NCBI RefSeq assembly: GCF_001887595.1
Contig: NZ_CP017480.1
Span: 1,736,001 to 1,800,000, forward strand
Source: Luteibacter rhizovicinus DSM 16549
Lineage (GTDB): Bacteria > Pseudomonadota > Gammaproteobacteria > Xanthomonadales > Rhodanobacteraceae
Direction of reading: 5' to 3'
DNA: 64,000 nucleotides
Positions 9,524-17,092 of this stretch are shown one piece after another. A program made the translations under genes and the position numbers. Every line of letters begins with the position of its first letter. The stretch's first letter is position 1. The notes under the pieces were generated by a model. The model saw only the letters and a list, made by a program, of their open reading frames with translations. It was not told where the DNA came from and made no database searches.

Positions 9524-11740
9524 ATGCCCGATACCGCCCGCCGCACCGCCCTCGCCTTTGCCATCACCGTCGGCCTCGCCGCCAGCGCCAACGCGGCCTC
9601 ACCGCCCGCCAAGCCGTGGATGGACCGCTCGCTGTCGGTGGATCGCCGTGCCGAGCTCGTGGTCGCGGCCATGACAGACGATGAGAAATTTCGCCTGATC
9701 CGTTCCGACTTCGGCCTTGCCAGCGACAAGCACGGCGTGCCGGAAGGCGCGGTCAGCGGCGCGGGCTACGTGCCCGCCTTCCCGCGCCTTGGCCTGCCGG
9801 CGATCAACGAGACCGATGCCGGGCTCGGCGTGAATAAGCCTGGCATCGACGGCAAGGGCGCGATCTCGCTGCCTGCCGGGTTGGCCACCGCCGCCAGCTT
9901 CGACACCGCCGTGGCGCATGCCGGCGGCCGCATGATCGGCGGCGAGGCACGCGGCAAGGGCTACGCCGTCTTACTGTCCGGCGGCGTGAACCTGGTGCGG
10001 GATCCACGTAATGGCCGCAACTTCGAGTACGCGGGTGAGGATCCGATTCTGGCCGGCACCATCGTCGGCGCCACGATCAAGGGCATCCAGGAACAGAAGA
10101 TCGTCGCGACCACCAAGCACTTCGCGATCAACGACCTCGAGTCCGGCCGCAACACGCTCAGTTCGGATATCGACCCCGTCGCCCTGCGCGAATCCGACCT
10201 GCTCGCCTTCCAGATCGCCATCGCGCACGGCGATCCGGGCTCGGTCATGTCCTCGTACAACCGGGTCAACGGCACCTTCGCCGGCGAGCACGACTGGCTG
10301 CTCAACCAGGTGCTCAAGCAGGAATGGGGCTTCAAGGGCTTCGTCATGTCCGATTGGGGCGGCGTGCACAGCGGCGCCAAGGCGGCGCTCGCCGGCCTGG
10401 ACCAGGAGTCGGCCGGCGAAGTGTTCGACGCCGAGGTGTACTTCGACAAGCCGCTGCGCGCTGCCGTCGCCTCGGGCGAAGTGCCGAAGGCCCGCCTGGA
10501 CGACATGGCCCGGCGGATCATGCGCAGCCTGTTCGCCCATGGCGTGATCGACAACCCCATCCCGACCAGGCCCACCACGCCTGTGCCCTACGACGCCGAT
10601 CGCAAGATCGCCCGCGATACGCTCGAAGCTGGCGCCGTGCTCCTGCGTAACCAGGCGGGCCTGTTGCCGCTGTCGCGCACGGGCCAGTCGGTCGTCGTCA
10701 TCGGCGCGCACGCGGACAAGGGCGTCCTGGCCGGTGGCGGTTCCTCGACCGTCACCGACGTCGGCGGCGACCCGGTCCCGGGCCTGCAGCCGACGGGCTG
10801 GCCGGGCCCGGTCCGTTACCACGCCTCCGCGCCACTCACCTTCATGCAGAAGCTCGGCGGCAAGGTCAGCTTCGATCCGGGCACCGATCCCGCCGCGGCC
10901 GCCAAGGCCGCCGCCGCCGCGGATGTGGCCGTGGTCTTCGTAACCCAGTGGGCCGCCGAATCCTTCGACGTGCCGGACATGAGCCTGCCCGATGGCCAGG
11001 ACGCGCTGGTCGCGGCGGTGGCAAAGGCCAATCCGAAGACCGTCGTCGTGCTGGAAACCAATGGCGCGGTGAAGATGCCCTGGCTCGACAACGTCGGCGC
11101 CGTGCTCCAGGCCTGGTATCCCGGCTCGGGCGGCGGCGACGCCATCGCGCGCCTGCTCTACGGCGAGACTTCGCCGTCGGGCCGCCTGCCGGTGAGCTGG
11201 CCGAAGGACGAAGCCCAGCTTCCGCGTCCGACGATCCAGGGTGCCGGCCTGTATTCGAAGGCCAAGCCGGCCGACAACGTCGACTACAACATCGAAGGCG
11301 CCGATGTCGGCTACCGCTGGTTCGAAAAGACGAAGCGCGAGCCGCTGTTCGCCTTCGGTTATGGCCTGACCTACACGAGCTTCGCCTACAGCGACTTCAA
11401 AGTGGACAAGGATGCGAAGGGTCGTCCGGTCGCCCACGTGACGGTGAAGAACACCGGCAAGACGGCGGCCGCCGATGTGCCGCAGGTGTATGTCACCGCG
11501 CCCGGCGCCGCCACGCGACGTCTCGCCGGCTGGAGCAAGGTCGCCCTGAAGCCGGGAGCGAGTCGCCGCGTCGACATCACGCTCGAGCCGCTGGCCCTGG
11601 CCCGGTACGACGATGCGGGCAAGCGCTGGCGCGTCGCCCCCGGAAGCTATGCGGTGAAGCTGGGGCGCTCGGCCAGCGACATCGCCGCCGAGGCGACGGT
11701 CACGGTCGACGAAAGCTTCCCGGTGGTGAAAGCACCCTGA
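9524..11740 (+). CDS. GH3 beta-glucosidase (BglX-like), secreted
   Basis: Hydrolyses terminal beta-glucosidic (or related) bonds in the periplasm. A signal peptide (MPDTARRTALAFAITVGLAA, cleavage near ANA-AS) argues for the ATG at 9524. An in-frame GTG at 9491 would put eleven extra residues before it. A GH3 N-terminal barrel carries the nucleophile in MSDWG (D277 from this start). It is followed by the GH3 C-terminal alpha/beta domain (GAVLLRNQAGLLPL onward) and a fibronectin-III-like tail (FGYGLTYTSF, AHVTVKNTGK). Full family length at 738 residues. Together with the GH20 and GH29 genes it points to plant or fungal glycan use. Confidence 0.92.
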   Translation: MPDTARRTALAFAITVGLAASANAASPPAKPWMDRSLSVDRRAELVVAAMTDDEKFRLIRSDFGLASDKHGVPEGAVSGAGYVPAFPRLGLPAINETDAGLGVNKPGIDGKGAISLPAGLATAASFDTAVAHAGGRMIGGEARGKGYAVLLSGGVNLVRDPRNGRNFEYAGEDPILAGTIVGATIKGIQEQKIVATTKHFAINDLESGRNTLSSDIDPVALRESDLLAFQIAIAHGDPGSVMSSYNRVNGTFAGEHDWLLNQVLKQEWGFKGFVMSDWGGVHSGAKAALAGLDQESAGEVFDAEVYFDKPLRAAVASGEVPKARLDDMARRIMRSLFAHGVIDNPIPTRPTTPVPYDADRKIARDTLEAGAVLLRNQAGLLPLSRTGQSVVVIGAHADKGVLAGGGSSTVTDVGGDPVPGLQPTGWPGPVRYHASAPLTFMQKLGGKVSFDPGTDPAAAAKAAAAADVAVVFVTQWAAESFDVPDMSLPDGQDALVAAVAKANPKTVVVLETNGAVKMPWLDNVGAVLQAWYPGSGGGDAIARLLYGETSPSGRLPVSWPKDEAQLPRPTIQGAGLYSKAKPADNVDYNIEGADVGYRWFEKTKREPLFAFGYGLTYTSFAYSDFKVDKDAKGRPVAHVTVKNTGKTAAADVPQVYVTAPGAATRRLAGWSKVALKPGASRRVDITLEPLALARYDDAGKRWRVAPGSYAVKLGRSASDIAAEATVTVDESFPVVKAP

Positions 11741-11783
11741 GGCCCTGCACGACACGGCGACATCGGATAGCCACAATGCGCGC

Positions 11784-12560
11784 ATGAACCTGCGCTCCCT
11801 TCCGATCGTCGCCCCCCTCCTGTGCCTTGCATCGGCACCCGCCTTCGCCGACCCGCCGGACTTCGACCGGCCCGGTGCGGGCTTCGCCACCAGCGTGCTC
11901 CCGGTGGGCACGCTGGCGCTCGAACAGGGGCTGCCGACCTACGAGCGTCAGCGTCAGGGCGGACTGCTCGACAAGACCTACACCGCCGATAGCCTGATCC
12001 GGATCGGTCTTGGCGGTCCGGCCGAGTTGCAGGTGGGTGGCTCGGCATGGAACCGGTTGGAAGAGCGCGGTGGCGACTCCCGGCGCCATGCCGTGGGTCA
12101 TGGCGATACCAGTATCGGCCTCAAGATAGCCCCGGGTGGCTCGGCCGACGCCGGCAGTCTCAGCTGGGCAGCGCTCGGCCAGGTGACGTTCGCCAACGGC
12201 GACCAGGATTTCAACAACGGCGCGAAACAGTACACGCTCGGCGTCACCGGCCAATGGAAGCCGAACGACACCTGGCAGGGGACCTTGTTCGCCAACGTCG
12301 ATCGTCTGCAGGGCCGCAACACCTGGACCCTGGCGCCGACCTTCGGCCGCAAGTTCGGTGAAAACTGGATGGCTTACGTCGAGACCGACGCGATCCACGA
12401 TGCCGAAGACGGCAATGAGCTACAGGCTGGCGGCGGCGTGGCGTACACCATCGGCGACCATGCGCAGCTCGATGCGTATGCGCTGCATCGCATCGGTACG
12501 CATGGACCTTCCGTCGTCGCCGGTATCGGCGTCTCAGTGTTTTTCGGGAAGAAGATCTAG
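11784..12560 (+). CDS. Putative outer-membrane beta-barrel (phenol MetA/transporter-like)
   Basis: A 258-residue exported protein with signal peptide MNLRSLPIVAPLLCLASAPAFA and an amphipathic strand pattern to the end. The C-terminal residues GIGVSVFFGKKI resemble a barrel closing strand. The start of the mature part (DRPGAGFATSVLPVGTLALEQG) resembles the putative transporter family annotated as MetA-pathway of phenol degradation (PF13557). The substrate is unknown. It lies 43 bp after the GH3 gene and could be co-transcribed with it. Confidence is high that it is a secreted barrel, moderate for the family name. Confidence 0.7.
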   Translation: MNLRSLPIVAPLLCLASAPAFADPPDFDRPGAGFATSVLPVGTLALEQGLPTYERQRQGGLLDKTYTADSLIRIGLGGPAELQVGGSAWNRLEERGGDSRRHAVGHGDTSIGLKIAPGGSADAGSLSWAALGQVTFANGDQDFNNGAKQYTLGVTGQWKPNDTWQGTLFANVDRLQGRNTWTLAPTFGRKFGENWMAYVETDAIHDAEDGNELQAGGGVAYTIGDHAQLDAYALHRIGTHGPSVVAGIGVSVFFGKKI

Positions 12561-12590
12561 CGCCCGGGCTTTGTGTTTGCGCCGGCTTTG

Positions 12591-12659
12591 TGTGGGAGCC
12601 GGCTATGCCGGCGATGGGTCTGCGGCAACCTGGTTTTCGCCGATGAATCGGCTCCCACA
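12591..12659. repeat. REP pair, inverted (REPIN-like)
   Basis: A forward unit with a GC-type stem (TGTGGGAGCCGGCTATGCCG, 12591-12616) faces a reverse unit with the common GCCGATGAATCGGC stem (12637-12659). The pair lies just after the barrel gene and before a small convergent gene. Confidence 0.85.
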
Positions 12660-12668
12660 AGAGCGCGG

Positions 12669-12830
12669 TTAGCGGTTGGCTTTGCGCATGGCGCGGACGA
12701 GTAGTGCCGTGAGTACGAGGCCGATCATCAGGCCGATGCCACCGCCCCAGACCGCACCGGCACGTGAATCGACCAGATAGCCGATCCCGAGACCGAGCAG
12801 CATGAACAGCGGTAGAGGCAGGCATCCCAT
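12669..12830 (-). CDS. Small two-helix membrane protein, 53 aa
   Basis: Short gene of 53 codons. The protein begins MGCLPLPLFMLLGLGIGYLV, followed by a short polar turn (DSRAG), a second glycine-rich hydrophobic helix (GGGIGLMIGLVLTALLV) and the basic tail RAMRKANR. The topology looks like a hairpin inner-membrane protein. An in-frame stop five codons before the ATG fixes the start. No strong ribosome site is visible. Function unknown. Supported by its amino-acid pattern rather than by recognised homology. Confidence 0.6.
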   Translation of the reverse strand: MGCLPLPLFMLLGLGIGYLVDSRAGAVWGGGIGLMIGLVLTALLVRAMRKANR

Positions 12831-12864
12831 GCGTCGATGCTAGCCCAGGGCCGCACGGGTCGGC

Positions 12865-12900
12865 AAAAACATGGCCCTCGCGCTCACGCGGAGGGCCATG
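12865..12900 (-). terminator. Rho-independent terminator on minus strand
   Basis: A perfect 10-bp inverted repeat (CATGGCCCTC at 12870-12879, GAGGGCCATG at 12891-12900) with an 11-nt loop. Read on the minus strand it is followed by TTTTT (12869-12865). It ends a transcript coming from higher coordinates, probably that of the 59-codon gene at 13178-13357 or an RNA from the structured stretch between them. Confidence 0.8.
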
Positions 12901-12968
12901 AAGGACGTCCCTGGGTCCGGTGGCGTGAGCCACACCAAAACGCGGCCCGACGAAGCCGGCGCGGCGTT

Positions 12969-13043
12969 ATCGCCGATGAAGGGGGGATCGATCCTGATAC
13001 TAGGGACTGACGGCATCCTGCCGTCGGATCGGTCATCGGCGAT
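12969..13043. other. Nested long inverted repeat, possible structured RNA
   Basis: Three nested arms share one axis. The outer arm is ATCGCCGATGA/TCATCGGCGAT (12969-12979, 13033-13043). The middle arm is CGATCC/GGATCG (12989-12994, 13026-13031). The inner arm is GACGGCA/TGCCGTC (13009-13015, 13019-13025) with a 3-nt loop. The right side is almost continuously paired; the left side has bulges of about 9 and 14 nt. The outer arm resembles the REP core half (ATCGGCGAT). No gene was found in 12901-13177. It lies between the 59-codon gene and the minus-strand terminator. Confidence 0.5.
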
Positions 13044-13177
13044 TCGGTCGTCCCGTCAGCCTTTCGACCGGGCGGGACACGGGATCTATCTTGCGTAGGT
13101 GCGCCGAGGACGGATATAGGAGGAATCTTAAAAATGCCTGCTTATTTCTGACGTCGGTGCCGCCCATGCGAAAGGGC

Positions 13178-13357
13178 TCAGGCGCCGGTGTAGCGCTCGG
13201 GGCGCGGTCGCACGCGGTGTTCGCGCACGTCGCGCGGCGGTGTCGGCGGGGCCGGCTTCGGCGCGGTCTGGGTGATGGGCACGCCACGGCTCGCAAGGTT
13301 GCGCAGGCGTGCGCAATCGGAGGATCCGTAGTCTCGCTTTCCCGGTTCTCGTTGCAT
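13178..13357 (-). CDS. Small basic proline-rich protein, 59 aa
   Basis: An ATG at 13357 has a good ribosome site (AGGAGA, about 6 nt upstream) and opens 59 codons: MQREPGKRDYGSSDCARLRN, then a proline/lysine stretch (APKPAPPTPP) and an arginine-rich tail ending RYTGA. It is hydrophilic, basic and probably disordered, with no signal peptide. A longer frame from 13390 lacks a ribosome site. Unrecognised; it could bind nucleic acid, but nothing proves this. The transcript likely runs to the terminator at 12865-12900. Confidence 0.5.
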   Translation of the reverse strand: MQREPGKRDYGSSDCARLRNLASRGVPITQTAPKPAPPTPPRDVREHRVRPRPERYTGA

Positions 13358-13479
13358 CGATCGTCTCCTGCCTTCGTCCCGCCCGAGCAACCAGCCTGAT
13401 CCGGAAAAGAGAAAATTCCGGTGGCGTGGCCGTGAACGTTTCGTGACAGGTCTTCACGGGCCCGAGGGCCCGAAACGCG

Positions 13480-14274
13480 TTAATGCGACGTGGAGACCGG
13501 GGCCGTCGCGGCCGGCATGCGCTCGATCAACTCGGTGGCGAGCTGCTCGTAGTTCTCGTCGAAATGATGCGAGCCGGCTTTCTTGTACACCGTGACGAAC
13601 GCGGGAAGCTTCGGATCGGTGCAGCCGCTGTCGTCCGCATCTTCGGTGCCGTAGTAGCAGGCCATCGGCGGCTTGCCGCCAAGCGCCAGGATCGGCGGGA
13701 CGGCATCGGTGTGGACCACCGGATTCAGCCACTGCAGGAGGTTGTGCGTGTGCGTCGTCCACCAGCCCTGCTGCATGTAGCCTTCGAGCTCGATTTCGAA
13801 GTTGACGTCACGGCTGGCCGAGAGCAACACGAGCTGGCTGAGTTTCGTGCGGTTGTCCGGGCGCAGTTTGCCGACGATGGTCGGCAGCACGTCGGCACCG
13901 AAGGAGTAGCCGATCAGGAGCACGCGCTGCTTGTTCCACTGGGCCGTGTAGCGATCCAACAGGCGGTCGAGGTCGTGGGCCGACTCGTCGGGCGAGCGAT
14001 AACGCCAGAAATACTTGAAGGTGCTCACACCCGCGACGGGAATGCCGCGCTGGGTGAACACCGCGCCAAGGCGCTGGTCGAGATCCCACCAGCCGCCGTC
14101 GCCGGAGTAGATGACCACGAGCAGGTCTTCCTGACCCGCCGGCGCGGCCTTGAGCGCGGGCAGTTCCACGGTCGACACTTCCATCGACGCACGAGTCCAC
14201 GGGTGCCAGGCGAGCAGGCCGAGGATGACCGCCGCCATGACGGCGATCAGGATGTAGCGCAGCCCTTGTTTCAT
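13480..14274 (-). CDS. virJ: VirJ/AcvB-family lysyl-phosphatidylglycerol hydrolase
   Basis: Periplasmic alpha/beta-hydrolase of the AcvB/VirJ family, known in Rhizobium and Agrobacterium to hydrolyse lysyl-phosphatidylglycerol made by LpiA/MprF. An N-terminal membrane anchor (about residues 6-23) precedes YSGDGGWWDLD and the nucleophile elbow GYSFG (S124). The probable catalytic His is in GSHHFDENY near the C-terminus. The ATG at 14274 overlaps the mprF stop (ATGA), so the two are translationally coupled. A longer in-frame extension to 14472 is an overlap artefact, because it would lie inside mprF. The single-domain length of 264 residues is VirJ-like rather than the longer AcvB. Confidence 0.9.
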   Translation of the reverse strand: MKQGLRYILIAVMAAVILGLLAWHPWTRASMEVSTVELPALKAAPAGQEDLLVVIYSGDGGWWDLDQRLGAVFTQRGIPVAGVSTFKYFWRYRSPDESAHDLDRLLDRYTAQWNKQRVLLIGYSFGADVLPTIVGKLRPDNRTKLSQLVLLSASRDVNFEIELEGYMQQGWWTTHTHNLLQWLNPVVHTDAVPPILALGGKPPMACYYGTEDADDSGCTDPKLPAFVTVYKKAGSHHFDENYEQLATELIERMPAATAPVSTSH

Positions 14275-16970
14275 CGACGCACCACGCCGCCCAGGCCACC
14301 CGAGATCAGGCTGGCGACGTTCGCCAGCGCCAGGGGCAAGCCGATACCGCCGCCGACGGCGATGTAGCGCGGCTCCCACTCGGGGTCGAACTTGTCCTTG
14401 TAACGGTGCAGCCCGCGGAAGTTGTAGAAGCGCTCGCCACGGCCGAACACCATGGCGCCGAAGCGGCTCCACAGCGGCGCCGTACGGCGGTTCTGCAGGC
14501 CCGAAAGCGGAGCCATGCCGAGGTTGAACCAGCGATAGCCTTCGGCTTTCGCCCAGACCATCATTTCGATGAACAGGAAATCCATGATGCCGGAGGGTCC
14601 GTCGGGCAGGTGGCGCATCAGGTCGACCGAAGCTTCTTCCTTCGTGACCGTCACGAAAACATTAGCGAAAGCGACGGGCTCATCGCCCTGCCAGACCACC
14701 GCCATCGGGGTACGCGAGAGATAGCGCTCGTCGAAGAGTCCGAGCGAGAAGCGCTTCTCACGTACTTTCTTGTCGCGCAGCCACGCGTCGGAGATCAGCT
14801 TCAGGCGCGGCAGCAGTGCCGGAACGTCTTCCACGGGAACGATCTCCATGCGCAGACCGTCGCGGGCGAGCTTGTTCACCGTACCGCGCAGGGTCTTCTT
14901 CGACTTGCCGTCGAGATTGAAGGTCTCCAGGCGCACGCGCGCCTCTTCGCCGATCTTCAACAGACTCATGCCGACTTCGAGGTAAAGGTCGAGGTCTTCG
15001 GGGCGTACCTGATAGAACAACGGCCAGCCGCCGGCACGTTCGCATTCCTCGCGGAAGCGCCAGACGAGTTCGCGGCGCGCATCTTCGTTCTCGCCGACCG
15101 GGTCGCCCATGGCCACCCAGCTGCGGCCTTCGATGTCGTACATGATGAAAGCGCGGTCGTCCGGCGCGAACATCAGCATCTTGTCGCCGACCAGGGCGAG
15201 GTGCGCCTGAGCCGACGAAAAATGCTTGAGCAAGGGCATGGCGCGGGCCAGGTCGGCATCGCCGGGTAGGGCGCGGCGGGTGCGCACGGGACGGATAAGG
15301 TTGGCCAGGGCGAACAGCATCACCACGGCCGTCGCGCCGACCAGGGCGCGCAGGGCGCGCGGTGCACCGCCGTGGTGGAAGCTGAATTCCCACCACAGGT
15401 TGTTGCTGTATTCGACGTGCTTGAAGCTGAAGAACACCAGCCAGGTGGCACAGCCGAGCACGGCGGCGATGGCGGCCATCCAGCCCATCGAGAAGCTGGC
15501 GCGGAACAGTGAGGCACGGCGGTAGAAGTGACGGTGTGCCGGGGCCAGTGCCAGGGCGAGCAGCGACAGAAGCGTCGCTTCCTCGTAGTCGATGCCCTTG
15601 AGCAGGGACAACACGGCACCGACGATCAGCAGCACGAGGGTCAGCACGTAGGCGGCGTCCAGGCGGCGCTGCAGCCCGCGCGCGAGGATCAGCAGGAGCA
15701 TGCCGACCACGCTGGAGAGGAAATGCGAGACCTCGACCAGGGGCAGGGGCACGAAGCCGCGCAGGATTTCCATGCGCCCTGGAATCGCCAGGGTCGCGCC
15801 CGAGAACAGCAGCACCGCGCCGGAGATCAGGGTCAGCCCGGCGAAGAACGGCGGCAACAGGCCACTGAACCACGGGGTGATCAGGGCGGTGTGGCGAAGG
15901 GCGCGGATCTCGCGCCAGATCACCATGAGCGTGGCCACGCCGAGCGGCAGGAGGTAGTAAACGAGGCGGAAGGCGGTCAGCGAGCCGAGGATCGGCGCTT
16001 CGAGGCCATGGTTTCCGGTCGCGCCGAAGCCGGCCAGCATGACCGCTTCGAACACGCCCAGACCGCCTGGCACATGGCTGATCAGGCCGGCCATCTGGGC
16101 CAGTACGAAGATGGCCAGGAAGTGGCCGAAGCCGCCGACGATTTCCTGCGGCATCAGAACGTAGAGCACGCCCGAGGCCAGGCCCCAGTCCAGCGCACCG
16201 ATGAGGATCTGGCGCGCGGCCACCTGTGGGGTCGGCGTGCTGAATGCCCAGCGGCCTACCCGGATCGGCCGGCGCACCAGCGCCGCGGCGGCGAACCAGG
16301 CGAGCGGGACCAGGGTGAGCAGGATCGCCAGCGGGATGCGCAGGCCCGACAGCGGCACGTCCGCCGGGATCGGCACGATCAGCAGCGTCACGCCGGTCAG
16401 GGCGGCAAGGCCGAGCCAGAAGCTCAGCGTCGTGTAAAGAACCACGCGGGCGACTTCACCCGTGCTCAGCCCGGCCTGCACGTAGAAGCGATAACGGATC
16501 GAACCGGACACGAGCAGGGACATGCCCAGCGCATTGGAGAAGGCGTAGCTGATAAACGAGATGAAGCCGACCCGCTTCGCCGGAAGGCGTCGCCCGATGC
16601 TGGCCAGTCCGAACCAGTCGTACAGGGTCATGACCGCGAAGCCGGCGCCCGTCAGCAGGATCGCCAGGGCGATGTCCGTATTCGGCAGTCCGTGCACATA
16701 GGCACCGATCTGGCGATACGTGACCTCAGTGGCCATCGCGTGCAACGCCCACAGCGCCAGGCACAGCAGCAGGAGGGACAACAACGGCCCGCCTGCGCGA
16801 CGCAGCAGGGTCGCGTAAAGCGCGGGCTTAGTCAGGGGCACGTCGTTCACTGGCAGCTCTGCCCTCGTCTCGTGCTCCACTGCGTCCGCGGCTCCGTTGG
16901 TTCTCGTAAGGTCGTGTAGGGTGCCACAGAGCGCGAACAGGCGGCAGGCCGTGAGCGCGCCAACGTTCAT
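14271..16970 (-). CDS. mprF: Bifunctional lysyl-PG synthase/flippase MprF
   Basis: Transfers lysine from Lys-tRNA to phosphatidylglycerol and flips the product, lowering surface charge and giving resistance to cationic peptides. The N-terminal half is multi-helix, with the conserved flippase core (SYAFSNALGMSLLVSGSIRY; HVPGGLGVFEAV). The C-terminal third is the DUF2156 synthase domain (DDRAFIMYDIEGRSWVAMGD; FNLGMAPLSGL). ATG 16970 has GAGAGTAAGA before it. A GTG at 16850 and a TTG at 16991 are alternatives. The size of about 899 residues fits the family. It is coupled to virJ through ATGA. The gene diverges from the sulfatase-like gene across about 120 bp. Confidence 0.93.
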   Translation of the reverse strand: MNVGALTACRLFALCGTLHDLTRTNGAADAVEHETRAELPVNDVPLTKPALYATLLRRAGGPLLSLLLLCLALWALHAMATEVTYRQIGAYVHGLPNTDIALAILLTGAGFAVMTLYDWFGLASIGRRLPAKRVGFISFISYAFSNALGMSLLVSGSIRYRFYVQAGLSTGEVARVVLYTTLSFWLGLAALTGVTLLIVPIPADVPLSGLRIPLAILLTLVPLAWFAAAALVRRPIRVGRWAFSTPTPQVAARQILIGALDWGLASGVLYVLMPQEIVGGFGHFLAIFVLAQMAGLISHVPGGLGVFEAVMLAGFGATGNHGLEAPILGSLTAFRLVYYLLPLGVATLMVIWREIRALRHTALITPWFSGLLPPFFAGLTLISGAVLLFSGATLAIPGRMEILRGFVPLPLVEVSHFLSSVVGMLLLILARGLQRRLDAAYVLTLVLLIVGAVLSLLKGIDYEEATLLSLLALALAPAHRHFYRRASLFRASFSMGWMAAIAAVLGCATWLVFFSFKHVEYSNNLWWEFSFHHGGAPRALRALVGATAVVMLFALANLIRPVRTRRALPGDADLARAMPLLKHFSSAQAHLALVGDKMLMFAPDDRAFIMYDIEGRSWVAMGDPVGENEDARRELVWRFREECERAGGWPLFYQVRPEDLDLYLEVGMSLLKIGEEARVRLETFNLDGKSKKTLRGTVNKLARDGLRMEIVPVEDVPALLPRLKLISDAWLRDKKVREKRFSLGLFDERYLSRTPMAVVWQGDEPVAFANVFVTVTKEEASVDLMRHLPDGPSGIMDFLFIEMMVWAKAEGYRWFNLGMAPLSGLQNRRTAPLWSRFGAMVFGRGERFYNFRGLHRYKDKFDPEWEPRYIAVGGGIGLPLALANVASLISGGLGGVVRR

Positions 16971-17092
16971 TCTTACTCTCACCAATAGCAAAAGCTTACG
17001 ATAAGGTTCGGGAAAGCCTTGCGTAAGGCGCCCTCTCTACCCTCCTGGCCTACCCTGCCCGCTTTCCGGCTGGCGTCCTTCCGTGAGGCACC

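Noticed and set aside
13033..13296. 87-codon minus-strand frame
   Set aside because: Overlaps the better-supported 59-codon gene in another frame and crosses the structured region.
13456..13474. CGGGCC/GGCCCG hairpin after virJ as terminator
   Set aside because: No T-run on either strand; at most a weak or Rho-assisted element.
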